This document shows, in pieces, positions 25,273 through 36,500 of a stretch of DNA of 64,000 bases. The translations under genes and the position numbers were made by a program. The DNA lies in assembly GCA_009837395.1 (NCBI GenBank), contig VXTP01000015.1:157081-221080 (forward strand), read 5' to 3'. This stretch comes from Gemmatimonadota bacterium (GTDB lineage Bacteria; JAAXHH01). Position 1 is the stretch's first letter. Each line of letters begins with the position of its first letter. The notes below the pieces were generated by a model. The model was not told the origin of the DNA. It searched no databases and was given only the letters and a program-made list of their open reading frames with translations.

Positions 25273-26262
25273 TTGAAAAGGATTATCACCGTCGTTTCAT
25301 CTATTGTATTAACTGCTGCTTTGGGTTCTGCGAATGCCCAACCATTCTCGATCGAGAAAGTCAGGGCGATCCCGCTTCAACTAGGAGATGAGTTTGTCGG
25401 ATTAATCTCAGATCTGATTCAGGACACGGACGGACGGTACTATCTGACGGACTGGCAGCAGCATTCCGTTTGGATTTGTGACTCGGAAGGCAAACTGATC
25501 CGACGTGTCGGGCGGGAGGGAGCCGGTCCCGGCGAGTTGCAGCATCCCACCGGAACCGCTGTATTTGAAGATAAGGTTATCGTGCTGGATACCGGAAACG
25601 GCCGGGTAATGATATTCAAGAAGGATGGTACACATTCAAACGACTTCAGATTAGACTTCCTCCCAATGACATCAGGGATTCTGGTGAGCAAGGATGGCCG
25701 GATCGCGGTCAATTCTCTCTGGGAGCCAACACTCTTCACGGTTTACGATATGGATGGCGGCATCATTGGCAGCCGAGGTGAAAGAGTGCCGGACCAGGCG
25801 GTTGGTTATACCATTGGTGATCAGCATTTCAGCCAGACACCGGACGGCCATATTCTGTACTCCACGGTCAAGGAATATCCCGTTTACAGAATGCAGTGGG
25901 ACGGAACTGTTATAGCAACTTACGAAGCCGATTCCCCGGGTTACGGCAAGCTTACCTATCCGCCCGGCGCCATGTTTATAAACCACAAGGAGATCATGAA
26001 AATCTGGACGCCCATACTGCGAGCCCTCGTTGTCTCTGATCACGTACTCACGCAGCGAAAGAAGGAAAACGTCGAGAGCGACGGAACTATTGACTACTTC
26101 GGCGATCTCTTCACTATGGCCGGCGAACCTGTTCAACTCGCGATCGAACTTCCCATGCAATTCTATGCCGCTGATGGCAATCTCCTCTACGGCATCGACA
26201 CGACGCCCGTGGACGAGGGGGAGGACAACCCGCATATCGTGGTTTATCGGTTGGTTGAATAG
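25273..26262 (+). CDS. Secreted 6-bladed beta-propeller protein, tandem paralogue 1
   Basis: This 329-residue protein starts at a TTG and has a signal peptide ending GSANA (cleavage about residue 22). The mature chain begins with the cassette signature IEKVRAIPLQLGDEFVG, then DLIQDTDGRYYLTDWQQHSVW and RRVGREGAGPGEL. The GPGEL loop and later VIVLDTGNGRVMIF mark NHL/6-bladed propeller blades. It ends with GIDTTPVDEGEDNPHIVVY, also shared with the next gene. No catalytic residues can be recognised, and a binding or scaffold role in the periplasm or at the surface is the usual inference. It lies 46 bp after the RND adaptor gene and is closest to paralogue 2 (both contain NSLWEPTLFTV). Confidence 0.75.
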   Translation: MKRIITVVSSIVLTAALGSANAQPFSIEKVRAIPLQLGDEFVGLISDLIQDTDGRYYLTDWQQHSVWICDSEGKLIRRVGREGAGPGELQHPTGTAVFEDKVIVLDTGNGRVMIFKKDGTHSNDFRLDFLPMTSGILVSKDGRIAVNSLWEPTLFTVYDMDGGIIGSRGERVPDQAVGYTIGDQHFSQTPDGHILYSTVKEYPVYRMQWDGTVIATYEADSPGYGKLTYPPGAMFINHKEIMKIWTPILRALVVSDHVLTQRKKENVESDGTIDYFGDLFTMAGEPVQLAIELPMQFYAADGNLLYGIDTTPVDEGEDNPHIVVYRLVE

Positions 26263-26356
26263 TAGTTAGGTGAATTCGTGCTGTTAAAACCCCTTCTCCG
26301 TATGGTAAGTAAACCGTTTTAATCATTCGCTCCGAACCGAATAGGGAGATCAATGT

Positions 26357-27349
26357 ATGAAGATGATCACTGCTGTCCTTGTAGCCGGGTTGGCTTTGAT
26401 ACCCGTTTCAATCGTTTCTGCACAGACTTTCTCCATCGAGAAAACCGGCGATATTGCCCTGAATCTCGGTGATGAGATTACCGGACAAATCGGAGACCTG
26501 ATTCAGGACACCGACGGGCGGTTTTACCTGACGGATTTTCAGCAGAATACGGTCTGGATGTGTGACTCGAAAGGCAGACTGATCAGGCGAATCGGCCGGG
26601 AAGGTTCCGGTCCCGGAGAGCTAAACTTTCCGAGTGGAACAACTGTATACGAAGACAAAGTCATTGTGCTCGACAAAGGTAACAGTCGAGTAGTGGTTTT
26701 CAAGATGGACGGGACGTATGTAAACGACTTCCGAGTAAACTTTTTTATGGCAACAGGGATTCTGGCGAGTAAAGACGGCCGTATAGCGGTTAATTCTCTC
26801 TGGGAGCCAACGCTTTTTACCGTTTTCGATATGGATGGAAACATTGTAGGGAGTAAAGGTGAAAGAGTGCCGGATCAGTCGTTTTTTACAATGATGGGGG
26901 ATCAGCATTTCAACCAGACATCGGCCGGTCACATTCTGTACTCCACTGTTAAAGAATACCCCGTACTCAGAATGACATGGGACGGTACTGTACTTGCGGA
27001 ATATGAGGCCGATTCCCCTGGATACGGGAAATTCGAATTCCCGTCCGGCGTTCAGTTTCCACATGTCAACGACATCTTGAAAACCTGGACCCCGATTCTG
27101 CGTCCGCTGGCCATTGGTGATCACGTTCTGGTACAACGTAAAAAAGTAGATGTTGAGAATGGTATAAAATACTACGGCGACCTCTTCACCATGGACGGCA
27201 CGCCGGTACAGTTGGCCATGGAACTACCCTTTCAGTTTTACGCGGTGGATGGCGATCTCCTCTACGGTATCGACACGACGCCGGTGAATGAAGGAGCGGA
27301 CAACCCGCACATCGTGGTGTTCCAGCTGAGGGAAAGTGCAGGTCAGTAA
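26357..27349 (+). CDS. Secreted 6-bladed beta-propeller protein, tandem paralogue 2
   Basis: This 330-residue protein has a signal peptide (MKMITAVLVAGLALIPVSIV, cleaved after SAQ-like residues near 22) and GGGAG ahead of its ATG. It repeats the cassette signature almost exactly: IALNLGDEITGQIGDLIQD, FYLTDFQQNTVW and RRIGREGSGPGEL. It is most similar to paralogue 1, sharing long identical stretches such as SKDGRIAVNSLWEPTLFTV, which points to a fairly recent duplication. Codon use in this stretch is visibly less GC-rich than in the flanking genes, as in paralogue 1. Its stop codon overlaps the next ATG by one base. The function is unknown. Confidence 0.75.
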   Translation: MKMITAVLVAGLALIPVSIVSAQTFSIEKTGDIALNLGDEITGQIGDLIQDTDGRFYLTDFQQNTVWMCDSKGRLIRRIGREGSGPGELNFPSGTTVYEDKVIVLDKGNSRVVVFKMDGTYVNDFRVNFFMATGILASKDGRIAVNSLWEPTLFTVFDMDGNIVGSKGERVPDQSFFTMMGDQHFNQTSAGHILYSTVKEYPVLRMTWDGTVLAEYEADSPGYGKFEFPSGVQFPHVNDILKTWTPILRPLAIGDHVLVQRKKVDVENGIKYYGDLFTMDGTPVQLAMELPFQFYAVDGDLLYGIDTTPVNEGADNPHIVVFQLRESAGQ

Positions 27350-28344
27350 TGATGTCATTCCTCCGAGCTGTTTTTCTCATCCTGATTACAATTACAGTTA
27401 CATCGGTCCATGCACAATCCTATGTGATTGAAAAAACCCAGGTTATCCCGCTCGAGCTGGGCGATGAAATCGTCGGTGAAATCGCCGATCTCACCCGGGA
27501 CGCCGAGGGGAACTTCTACCTGCCCGACTGGCAGCAGCATATGATCTGGGTAGTGGACTCCCAGGGCAGGTTGATCCGGAAAATCGGGCAGGCGGGAAGG
27601 GGACCGGGCGAACTGACCAATCCCCGCAGTGTGGCGTTGCACGATGGTAAGGTTTTCGTGCTTGATAACGACAACGACAGAATCTCCGCTTTTTCAATTT
27701 CTGGACAGCATCTTTCCAGCCATCGAATCGATGTGTACCTATCGACCGGCATGCTGATAAACGACGATGGCCACATCGCCGTTTCTTCTGTGCTGGCTCC
27801 GTCATTTTTCACGGTATACGACACCGATGGCGCGAAGCTCTACGATGGCGGCAGCCGTGAGGTCGAGGCCAGGCCCGTCGGGGTCATCGGCGGATCCTAT
27901 CAGCTGTTCCAGCACATATCCAGCACACCTAATGGAGACGTGCTTTTTTCGCCGGTGAAACGTTACGAAGTGTCGAGACTTCACTGGGATGGCACGGTGC
28001 TGGCAACCTATTCGGCGGAACCTCCCGGATACACTCCTTTCTTCGTCACTCCAACGGGAAGTGGATTCAAGCTCGACAACACGTGGTCAAGGGTTGATCG
28101 GCCTATGGCTGTCGGCGATCATGTTTTGATCCAAAGATGGAAAGTCCTGGAAGACGGCGAACAGAGATTTAAAGGCGATCTCTTCTTGGAGGACGGTAGC
28201 GTCGTCCAACTTGGCATTGAGTTGCCCTTCACTTTCATCTGCGCCGATGGTCGAACCCTCTACGGCATCGATACAGCACCTGTTGAAGAAGGTGAACCCA
28301 ATCCGCATATCACTGTCTACCGATTGAGCGGCGGGCCAGAATAA
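27349..28344 (+). CDS. Secreted 6-bladed beta-propeller protein, tandem paralogue 3
   Basis: This 331-residue protein has a signal peptide ending SVHAQ (about residue 23). The signature reads VIPLELGDEIVGEIADLTRD, FYLPDWQQHMIW and RKIGQAGRGPGEL. It diverges from the others in the middle of the chain (a longer DGGSREVEARPVGVIGG segment), though the end GIDTAPVEEGEPNPHITVY is of the same type. Its start overlaps the stop of paralogue 2, so the two are translationally coupled. It may bind a different partner from paralogues 1 and 2, as the sequence between the conserved blocks is the least similar within the set. Confidence 0.75.
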   Translation: MMSFLRAVFLILITITVTSVHAQSYVIEKTQVIPLELGDEIVGEIADLTRDAEGNFYLPDWQQHMIWVVDSQGRLIRKIGQAGRGPGELTNPRSVALHDGKVFVLDNDNDRISAFSISGQHLSSHRIDVYLSTGMLINDDGHIAVSSVLAPSFFTVYDTDGAKLYDGGSREVEARPVGVIGGSYQLFQHISSTPNGDVLFSPVKRYEVSRLHWDGTVLATYSAEPPGYTPFFVTPTGSGFKLDNTWSRVDRPMAVGDHVLIQRWKVLEDGEQRFKGDLFLEDGSVVQLGIELPFTFICADGRTLYGIDTAPVEEGEPNPHITVYRLSGGPE

Positions 28345-28385
28345 CCGTGATTGGTCCGTGCGGTCGAATCATCTGGAGGAGCTTG

Positions 28386-29375
28386 ATGAGATACGTATTA
28401 CTATTCCTGGCAACCATGCTTCTTCAACACTGGACCACCCCCGCTTCCGCGCAGGACTACAGCCTCGAAAAAGTACGGGAGATCCCGATCGATCTGGGGG
28501 ATGAAATCGTTGGTCAAATCTCCGATATCGCCCGGGACGGAGAAGGTAATTTTTACCTGCCCGACTGGCAGCAGCATACGGTCTGGGTAACGGATCCGGG
28601 CGGGAAGTTGATCCGGCGCATCAGCCAGGAAGGATCCGGTCCGGGGGAGATGTCGAAACCTCAAAATGTTACGGTATTCGAGGACCGCATCGTGGTATTC
28701 GACAAGGAAAACTTCCGTGTGGCAACGTTCAACCTGGACGGAACCCACCTTGCTTCGTTCCGAATCGACAGACCCGGACCGGATAACATCATTTGTGGAA
28801 GTGAAGCGCGCTGCGCCGTGAGTTCCCTCATGGGCGAATCGCTGCTTACAGTGTACGACTCGAACGGCAACAAGAGTCACGATATGGGCAACCGCCCCTG
28901 GCCGCCGGACCCTCCCATTCCGGTCCGGATGGGCGGCTCGTTCCTGCACATGTCGCTCACCCCTGAAGGCCGCATTCTATACTCATCCGTCAAGACCTAC
29001 CAGGTGTACGATATGGAATGGGATGGCAGTATCGTCGCGACGTATGCAGCCGAACCGCCAGGATACTATCCCATGGTGATTACGAGTCGGGAAACTGCGT
29101 CGGAAGAGTTGAATAGATCGACCCGTATGTTTCGACCCCTGATTGTCGGTGATTTCGTGCTCGTACAGCGGGACAGAAACGGTCCGGACAATACCCGCGT
29201 CCGGCATATCGACCTGTTCGGAAGAGACGGAACGCTCATCCAGTTGGATATCGAGTCACCCCTTCATTTTGACCACGCCGAAGGCGATGATCTGTACGCC
29301 ATCGACACGTCCCCGGTGGAAGAAGGGGAACTCAACCCCAGTATCGTGGTCTATCGACTGAGCGGCGGGCCATAA
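28386..29375 (+). CDS. Secreted 6-bladed beta-propeller protein, tandem paralogue 4
   Basis: This 329-residue protein starts at the ATG preceded by GGAGGAGC, an excellent ribosome site; the longer frame from 28347 would place an improbable 13-residue extension before the signal peptide. The signal ends PASAQ (about residue 23). The mature start is VREIPIDLGDEIVGQISDIAR, then FYLPDWQQHTVWVTDPGGK. It is very close to paralogue 5 in both halves, sharing HTVWVTDP near the start and YAIDTSPVEEGELNPSIVVY at the end. The loop GSEARCAVSS carries two cysteine-rich differences (ICGSEARC) that the other copies lack. Confidence 0.75.
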   Translation: MRYVLLFLATMLLQHWTTPASAQDYSLEKVREIPIDLGDEIVGQISDIARDGEGNFYLPDWQQHTVWVTDPGGKLIRRISQEGSGPGEMSKPQNVTVFEDRIVVFDKENFRVATFNLDGTHLASFRIDRPGPDNIICGSEARCAVSSLMGESLLTVYDSNGNKSHDMGNRPWPPDPPIPVRMGGSFLHMSLTPEGRILYSSVKTYQVYDMEWDGSIVATYAAEPPGYYPMVITSRETASEELNRSTRMFRPLIVGDFVLVQRDRNGPDNTRVRHIDLFGRDGTLIQLDIESPLHFDHAEGDDLYAIDTSPVEEGELNPSIVVYRLSGGP

Positions 29376-29432
29376 ACTGGCATCCTATTTCTCGTGACTC
29401 AATACGTAACCCGTCGCGCCGGGGAGCACCGA

Positions 29433-30422
29433 ATGAGATTCGCTGTGATTATGCTGGCCATCGGTCTGATTTCGACGTGGACCGCACAGGTTTCCGCCCA
29501 GCACTACACCATCGAAAAAGTGCGGGAGATCCCGCTCGATCTTGGGGATGAAATCGTAGGTCTTATCGCCGATCTCGCCCGTGATGTAGAAGGTCATTTC
29601 TACATGCCGGACTGGCAGCAGCATACGGTCTGGGTAACGGATCCGAGAGGGAAGTTGATCCGGCGTTTCGGACAGGAAGGATCCGGGCCGGGGGAATTGT
29701 CGCGGCCGCGCAGTATCTCCGTTCTGGAAGACAGAATTGTCGTTCTCGATAGAGACAACGCCTGGATTTCGGTCTTTACTAAAGATGGAGAAAGTATGGC
29801 CACCTTTCGTATTGACCATTCACGACCGTCCGGTATGGCTGTTGGTCATGACGGACAGATCGTCGTGAGTGCCCTGGTAGGTGAATCGTTATTTACCGTA
29901 TACGATTCGGAAGGGGTAAAAGTGAACGACGGCGGCAGTCGTCCCTGGCCGCCGCCTCCGGGAACGATGATCATGTTCTCCGGTCCAGTTCAGCATCTCT
30001 CGCTCACTCCAGATGGCAATATCCTTTATTGTCCTGTCAAACGGTACGAAATCCAGGAAATGAGATGGGATGGTAGTATCGTCGCGACGTACACAGCCGA
30101 ACCGACAGGATACTCTCCCCTGGTGATTACGAGTATAGAATCTGCATCGGAAGAGTTAAACAAAGCGACCCGTATTTTACGACCCCTGATTGTCGGTAAT
30201 TTCGTTGTCGTGCAGAGAGCAAGGAATCGAGGCGAGCCCGAGGAGGGTTCAATCTTCCATCTCGACCTGTTCGAACGGGACGGCACCCTTGTCCAGATGG
30301 ATATCGAATCTCCATTGAGTTTCATCTACGCCGACGGCGATGATCTTTACGCCATTGACACGTCCCCCGTGGAAGAAGGGGAACTCAACCCCAGTATCGT
30401 GGTCTACCAGTTGAGAAACTGA
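29433..30422 (+). CDS. Secreted 6-bladed beta-propeller protein, tandem paralogue 5
   Basis: This 329-residue protein starts at the ATG after GGGGAGC. The signal peptide ends QVSAQ near residue 23. It has the cassette signature VREIPLDLGDEIVGLIADLAR, FYMPDWQQHTVWVTDPRGK and RRFGQEGSGPGEL. Together with paralogue 4 it forms a second recent pair within the array, and both carry the insert PWPP before the seventh strand set. It ends 18 bp before the first RND permease, so the array and the pumps very probably form one transcription unit. Confidence 0.75.
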   Translation: MRFAVIMLAIGLISTWTAQVSAQHYTIEKVREIPLDLGDEIVGLIADLARDVEGHFYMPDWQQHTVWVTDPRGKLIRRFGQEGSGPGELSRPRSISVLEDRIVVLDRDNAWISVFTKDGESMATFRIDHSRPSGMAVGHDGQIVVSALVGESLFTVYDSEGVKVNDGGSRPWPPPPGTMIMFSGPVQHLSLTPDGNILYCPVKRYEIQEMRWDGSIVATYTAEPTGYSPLVITSIESASEELNKATRILRPLIVGNFVVVQRARNRGEPEEGSIFHLDLFERDGTLVQMDIESPLSFIYADGDDLYAIDTSPVEEGELNPSIVVYQLRN

Positions 30423-30440
30423 GCCGGATCGGGACCGATC

Positions 30441-33400
30441 ATGAACCTACCCCAGATCGCCGTCCGGCGGCCCGTCGCCACGTGCTGCCTGACGTGCGCC
30501 GCCGTCCTCATCGGGTTCATCGCACTAACCCGCCTGCCGGTCAACCTGCTGCCGCCCCTCGAGATACCGGCCATCACGGTATGGACGACGTGGGCCGATA
30601 CGCCACCGGAGATCGTGGCCCGCGAGATTACCGAACCGATCGAGTCCGCACTGCGGAATCTGCCCGGTGCGATGCAGGTCCGTTCCATATCCCGCGAGGG
30701 CGAATCGCTCGTAACCGTCGAGCTCGACTGGGGCGCAGACCTTCAATCCACGCTGCTCGCCGCCCGGGAAAAGCTCGACACGCAGCGATTCCTCCTTCCG
30801 GCCGATAGCGATCGACCGGTCCTGCTGGATACGGACCCTGACCGCGCGCCCATGATGGGACTGGTGCTCGAGTCCGGAACGCGGAACGACGACGGTGCCA
30901 CTTCCTCCCTGCAACGACTGGCCGAGCAGGTCCTCCGGCCGAGACTCGAACAGCTGCCTGAAGTGGCCCGCGCGAGCATCGTCGGCGGCGCCAGACCCGA
31001 AGTACAGATCAACATCGATCCTGCCCGCCTGGCCGCGTATGGGCTGTCTCTCGACACGGTCCAGGACGTGCTGAACGCTGCCAATCGCGACCTGCCCGCC
31101 GGCCTGATGCGCCGGGGCAACTACCGTTACACCCTGCGTATCGACGGCGCTTTCCGATCCCTTGACGACATGCGCGCCACGGTGCTGGCGACCCGGCCGG
31201 ACGGCGCGCTGATCCGGGTCCAGGACGTGGCGACGGTGCGCATGGGCGAAAGGGACCGGCGCGGCGCCGTACTCTTCGACGGAACGCCCGCCATCGGCGT
31301 CCTGGTACAGAAGACGGCCGACGCCAACCTGCTTTCGGCCAGTGATGCCGTCAATGCCTTGGTACGACAGTACAACGTCGAGTTTGCCGATGTATCGCTG
31401 ACGGTCGCCTTCGACCAGGCCACCTTCGTACGCGGTTCCATACGCAATGCGCTGACCGCGCTGGCCGGCGGGGGCGTCCTTGCGCTGATCGTCCTGCTGG
31501 CCTGGTTCCGCAGTTTCCGGTACGCCATACCCGTGGCGCTGACCATGCCGGTGGCCGTCATCGCCGCCTTCGCCGTGTTCGACGCTACGGGCGTAGGGCT
31601 GAATATCATGTCGATCGGCGGACTGGCCCTCGGCATCGGCATGCTGGTGGACAACGCCATCATCTCGGTCGAGAACATCGTGCGGCACCGGGAGACCGAT
31701 CCCGACGTTCAGTCGGCCGCGGGCAACGGCGCGGCCGAAGTGGCGCTGCCCATGGCCGCCTCCACGCTGACCACCGTCGCCGTGTTTCTGCCCATGGCCC
31801 TGACGCCCGGGGTCGCCGGGCAACTCTTTCGAGACCAGGCCCTAGCGGTCACCGCGTCGCTCATCCTCTCCTGGACGGCCGCGTTGACGCTGTTGCCCGC
31901 CCTCGTGGCCCGGTGGAGCCGTGGCGCGGCAACCGGCAGAGCGCGGCAGCCCGCCAGGCTGTACGGAACCTATCGCCGCGCCGTGGATGCCGCCATCGAT
32001 CATCCCGTCCGGGGCCTGATCCTGCTGCTGGGCTTTGCCCTGATCGCCGGATTCATCGGACGCAACCTGCCGCGGTCCTTCTACCCGGAGGTGGATCAAG
32101 GCGTGTTCTGGATGGACCTTTCGCTCGTGTCCGGGACGTCGCTGGAAACCACGGTGGAACGGGCGCAGACGCTTTCTGAACTGGCGCGTACCATCCCGGG
32201 CGTGCGCCATACGTTGACGACGGCCGGAGCGGCGGGAGCGGCCTTCGTGCCCGGAACGGCGCCGGGTGCCACCAAACTCGAAACGGCCCGGGTGCAGGTT
32301 TTCCTGGATGAAGGGCAGCCGGACACACCCGCCGTCATGGCCGCCTTACGCGAAAGCATCCCTCCCGGACTGCGAAGCCAGGTTGACCTGAAGCCGCCGG
32401 TCTCGGCGCTGTCCACGATCCTCGGCGGGCGCCAGCCCGACCTGTCGATACGTCTGCACATGGATGAACGAACGGCCGGGCCGGTCGACACGGGCCTGCG
32501 GCGCATGTCCGATACCGCCGGATTCATCCGGTCGCTTCTGTCCGATTCCACGCTCCCGCTCGCTGACATCACGCTGCGCGGCGTCGATCTTCGGCCTTCC
32601 TACCGGATCGACATCGACGCGCGCCAGGCCGCGCGCCTGGACGTGAAACCTGAAGGAATCGCCGATATCCTGCGCACCTACCTGGGCGGCCGGACGGCCA
32701 CATACCTGGACCGCACCGATGAACGCATCCCGATCGTCCTGCACGGCATGGGCCAGGATGACACGGACATCCGTGCCTTGCTGGACCTTGCCGTGGATAC
32801 GCCGAACGGACCGTTCCCTCTGCGTGCGCTGGCCAGGATCGAACCCGTCGAAGTCGCGGGAGAAATCCTGCGCATGGACCAGGCGCCTATGGTCATCGTC
32901 GACGCGGAGATTGCCAGTGACGACCTCGTCGGCGTCGCGGACCGGGTCCGAAGCCTGCTCGAGCGGGAAGGGCTGGCCGACAACCGGCTGAACGGGCACT
33001 ACGTGGAGTTCACCGGCACCCATCAGACGCTCAGGACCGCCTACCGTTCCCTGCTGATCTCACTGCTCTTCTCCATCGTGGTCGTCCTGCTCATACTCGC
33101 CGCCCAGTTCGAGTCGCTGCGCCTTCCCTGGATCATCATCGCGGTGATTCCCCTCGCGCTGGCCGGTTCGGTCTACGTGCTGACGCTGCTTGGTGAAAGC
33201 CTGAACATCATCACGTGGATCGGCGCCATCGTTCTCGTGGGTATCGTCGTGAACGACGCCATCCTCAAGGTTGATTTCATCGTCCGGGCCGAAAGAGACG
33301 GCCTGTCCCGAAGGGATGCGATTCACGAAGCGGGCAGGCGGCGGCTCAGGCCGATCCTGATGACTACCGTCACCACGATATGCGGCGTGCTTCCGCTGGC

Positions 33401-33557
33401 CCTGGGATTCGGGACCGGGGGAGAACTCGGTATGCCCCTGGCCCGCACGCTGATCGGCGGTCTCATCCTCGGTTCGGGGCTGACGTTGTTCGTCGTACCG
33501 ATCCTGTACAGCCTGTTTGCCAGGCCGGCGACCTCCGGGACTGCAGAATCCCGGTAA
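30441..33557 (+). CDS. RND efflux permease 1 (AcrB/HAE1 family)
   Basis: This 1038-residue inner-membrane protein has the full RND layout of twelve helices with two large periplasmic loops (after helix 1 and helix 7). The N-terminus RRPVATCCLTCAAVLIGFIA is helix 1. Helix 4 contains GIGMLVDNAIISVENIVRHR, with one Asp where AcrB has an Asp pair. Helix 10 contains GIVVNDAILKVDFIVRAERD, and the end matches the family (PILMTTVTTICGVLPLALGF). Proton-driven export of a lipophilic or amphipathic compound is expected. It lies between the propeller array and a second permease, so the two may form a heteromeric pump with the adaptor upstream, as in MdtBC-type systems. Confidence 0.92.
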   Translation: MNLPQIAVRRPVATCCLTCAAVLIGFIALTRLPVNLLPPLEIPAITVWTTWADTPPEIVAREITEPIESALRNLPGAMQVRSISREGESLVTVELDWGADLQSTLLAAREKLDTQRFLLPADSDRPVLLDTDPDRAPMMGLVLESGTRNDDGATSSLQRLAEQVLRPRLEQLPEVARASIVGGARPEVQINIDPARLAAYGLSLDTVQDVLNAANRDLPAGLMRRGNYRYTLRIDGAFRSLDDMRATVLATRPDGALIRVQDVATVRMGERDRRGAVLFDGTPAIGVLVQKTADANLLSASDAVNALVRQYNVEFADVSLTVAFDQATFVRGSIRNALTALAGGGVLALIVLLAWFRSFRYAIPVALTMPVAVIAAFAVFDATGVGLNIMSIGGLALGIGMLVDNAIISVENIVRHRETDPDVQSAAGNGAAEVALPMAASTLTTVAVFLPMALTPGVAGQLFRDQALAVTASLILSWTAALTLLPALVARWSRGAATGRARQPARLYGTYRRAVDAAIDHPVRGLILLLGFALIAGFIGRNLPRSFYPEVDQGVFWMDLSLVSGTSLETTVERAQTLSELARTIPGVRHTLTTAGAAGAAFVPGTAPGATKLETARVQVFLDEGQPDTPAVMAALRESIPPGLRSQVDLKPPVSALSTILGGRQPDLSIRLHMDERTAGPVDTGLRRMSDTAGFIRSLLSDSTLPLADITLRGVDLRPSYRIDIDARQAARLDVKPEGIADILRTYLGGRTATYLDRTDERIPIVLHGMGQDDTDIRALLDLAVDTPNGPFPLRALARIEPVEVAGEILRMDQAPMVIVDAEIASDDLVGVADRVRSLLEREGLADNRLNGHYVEFTGTHQTLRTAYRSLLISLLFSIVVVLLILAAQFESLRLPWIIIAVIPLALAGSVYVLTLLGESLNIITWIGAIVLVGIVVNDAILKVDFIVRAERDGLSRRDAIHEAGRRRLRPILMTTVTTICGVLPLALGFGTGGELGMPLARTLIGGLILGSGLTLFVVPILYSLFARPATSGTAESR

Positions 33558-33579
33558 TCGCTACTCGCGAAACCGAATC

Positions 33580-36500
33580 ATGGAAAGATTCCTCACATCC
33601 GCGATCCACAGGCCCATCGCCGTAACCGCCGCGGCCCTCGTCGTACTTGCCCTCGGAACGGCGGCCGTCCTGCGCCTGCCACTGTCCCTCGAGCCCGATA
33701 AGGATTATCCGGGGTTGAACATTGCGGTCGCCTGGCCGGGGGCTTCTTCGGAAGCCGTCGTCAAGCACGTGACCGCCCCGATTGAATCGGAAATCTCCTC
33801 CGTGCCAGGCATCGTCCAGATACGATCGGAAACGAAGGAAGGCATGGCAGAAATATACGCGAATTTCGATCATACCCTGTCGATCGCATCGGCCCGGGCC
33901 CTGCTCAGGGACCGCCTCGCTTCCCTGCGGGAGGAATTGCCCGACGGCGTCGAGCCCCGCATATCGGAAGTAATCCCGCAGATATTCCAGGAACTTGAAG
34001 GGTTCATGGGCTATCGCCTGTCCGGACCCATGACGGACTTCGCGTTGCGTGCGCTGGCCATCGAGGATATCCTGCCGTTCCTGTCCTCCATCGACGGCGT
34101 TCGGAACGTCGAAGTCTACGGGGGGCGGGAGGAAGAGCTGGTCCTGCGACTCGATGCCGACCGGCTGCACAGTTCCGGCCTTACCGCTGCGCAGGTGCAA
34201 ATCGCGATCAACGACACTTTCAAGTCCCATGCCGCCGGGGCTGTACACGGAGAGTCCACCTCGATCCCGCTGTACACGAAACCCATGTCGTCGGCGATGG
34301 GCGATCTTCCCGACCTGCCCGTCGCGGCGGGCCGCGACGAGTTCATCCGCCTCGGCGACCTGGTGGAGACGCGCATGGGACTGACGAAACCGCGCAGCAT
34401 TTCGCGATTGAACGGCCAGCCCGCCATTTCCATCGAAATCGACCAGCAGCCGGGCACCAACATGCTGGATGTCGCCGATCGTGTACGCACGCGCATGGAT
34501 GAACTGGCACGGAGCCTGCCGGCGGGCGTCCGGGCGAACCTGGTCACCGACCGGAGCGAAGACGTCCGGCAGGCGCTGGACGACCTGTTCGTGCGCGTCG
34601 CCATCGCCCTCATCGCCATCATCGCGCTACTCCTGGTCTTTATCCGTCAGATCCGGGCTTCGATCATCCTCTTCAGTTCCATCGGACTTTCCATGCTCGC
34701 CGCCATGATCTGCTTCGAGGCCATGGGACTGGGTCTCGATCTGCTCACCATCTCCGGCCTTGCGCTGGCCTTCGGCATACTCGTGGACAACGCGGTAGTG
34801 ATCTACGAGAACATCCGCCGGCGCCGCGAAGAAGGCGATGAACCGGACTCGGCCACCGTGCGCGGTACATCGGAAATGCTGATCCCCGTCGCCGCCACCA
34901 CGATGACCACGATCGCCGCCCTGGTCCCGATCGTCTACCTCTCGGACGAATTCAGACGGGACTTCGCTCCCTTCGCGCTCGGTCTCGGCCTGACCCTCGC
35001 CGCGTCCATCGTGGTCGCGGGCATCTGGGTTCCGGTGATCACGCATCGGCTGGACAGGAAGGTGTCCCCGGAGTTCCGACGAGCGCATGTGATGCGTTTC
35101 GTGGACCGGTATGGAAGCGCCGTATCGCGCATGGTCCGCTGGCGGTGGCCCGTAGCGCTCTCGACTTTCGGGATCTTCGGGATCAGCGTCTTTCTGTTCG
35201 CGATTGACGTATGGAAGGGGCCGAGTTTCAGTTGGCGTGCCGGAGACACCCTGATCAGCGTCTACATAAACGGGCACCCGGGCGTGGAGACGTCCACGAT
35301 CGATTCGGTGGCGCTCGCCTTTGAACGCTATGCGGTGGAAGCCGGTGGGAAGAACGTGGAAGTAGTGACCCGGATTGACGGTACCAGCGCCAGCATGCTT
35401 GCCAGGTTTTCGGAGGAATCCGCACTGACGGCACTGCCCCATGAAATGCTGGGCCGGATGATGAACCTGGCGACCTACTACGGTGGATTGTTTATCAGCG
35501 TCTCTGGTTTGGGAACCGGTTTCTCTTCCGGAAGGGGAGGGTCCGCGACTTTCAGATTGCAGATGGTCGGATACAACTTCGACGACCTGCGAGACCACGC
35601 GGAGCGGGTTGCGCGGCAACTGGAACGGAACAGGCGCGTGCGAAAGGTCGAAACCACCAACAATCGATGGGGTTACGGTGAAGGGCCTTTCTACGAATTG
35701 CAGTTCAATCCCGCGCAACGTACGCTCGCAAGGGCCGGCGTCAATCTGGGCGATGTGGACGAATTGCTTCGGCTTTACGGAGACCGGGAACGCCCCGACG
35801 GCGAGTTGCACCTCGACGGACGGCGGGTTCCGTACCGACTGGTCGTCGACCGGTCCGCCTCGGCGTCCGACTTAGGCCGCCTTCCGATCCGAAGCTCCGA
35901 CGTCGCCCTTGACATGGGGGACGCCGGATACCTGGCGTTCAACCGGGTCCCCACGGCCATCATGCGCAGTGACCAGCAGTATGAGCGGTGGATAACGTAC
36001 GAGTTCGTAGGCGCCGGGCGACTGGCCGGCCGATTTCAGGAAGCCTTTCTGAACGCCGTCGAACTGCCGCCGGGCTATCGGCTGGAACGGCAAACGTGGG
36101 CGGGGTTCGACTGGGGAGACGAGCGTGACCTGTACCTGGCCGTCTGCCTGGCTTTCGTGCTGGTCCTGCTTGTGACTTCCGCCCTGTTCGAATCCTTCCG
36201 CCGCGCCGCGGTCGCCCTGTTGACCGTACCCATGGGACTCACCGGCATCTTCCTGGTATTCTGGATCTTCGAACTGGCTTTCGACCGGGGGGCTTTCCTG
36301 GGGACGATATTCATGGTCGGGATCGTGGTCAACAACGCGATCCTGCTGGTGGACCGCATGGCCAGGCTGCAACGGGAAGGCATGCTCCTTGACGAGGCGA
36401 TCATCACCGCGGCCAGGCAGCGCCTTCGTCCCATCCTGATTACTTCCCTCACCACGCTGGTGGGACTGACCCCCTTGCTCTTCGCGGGACACCCCTCGAC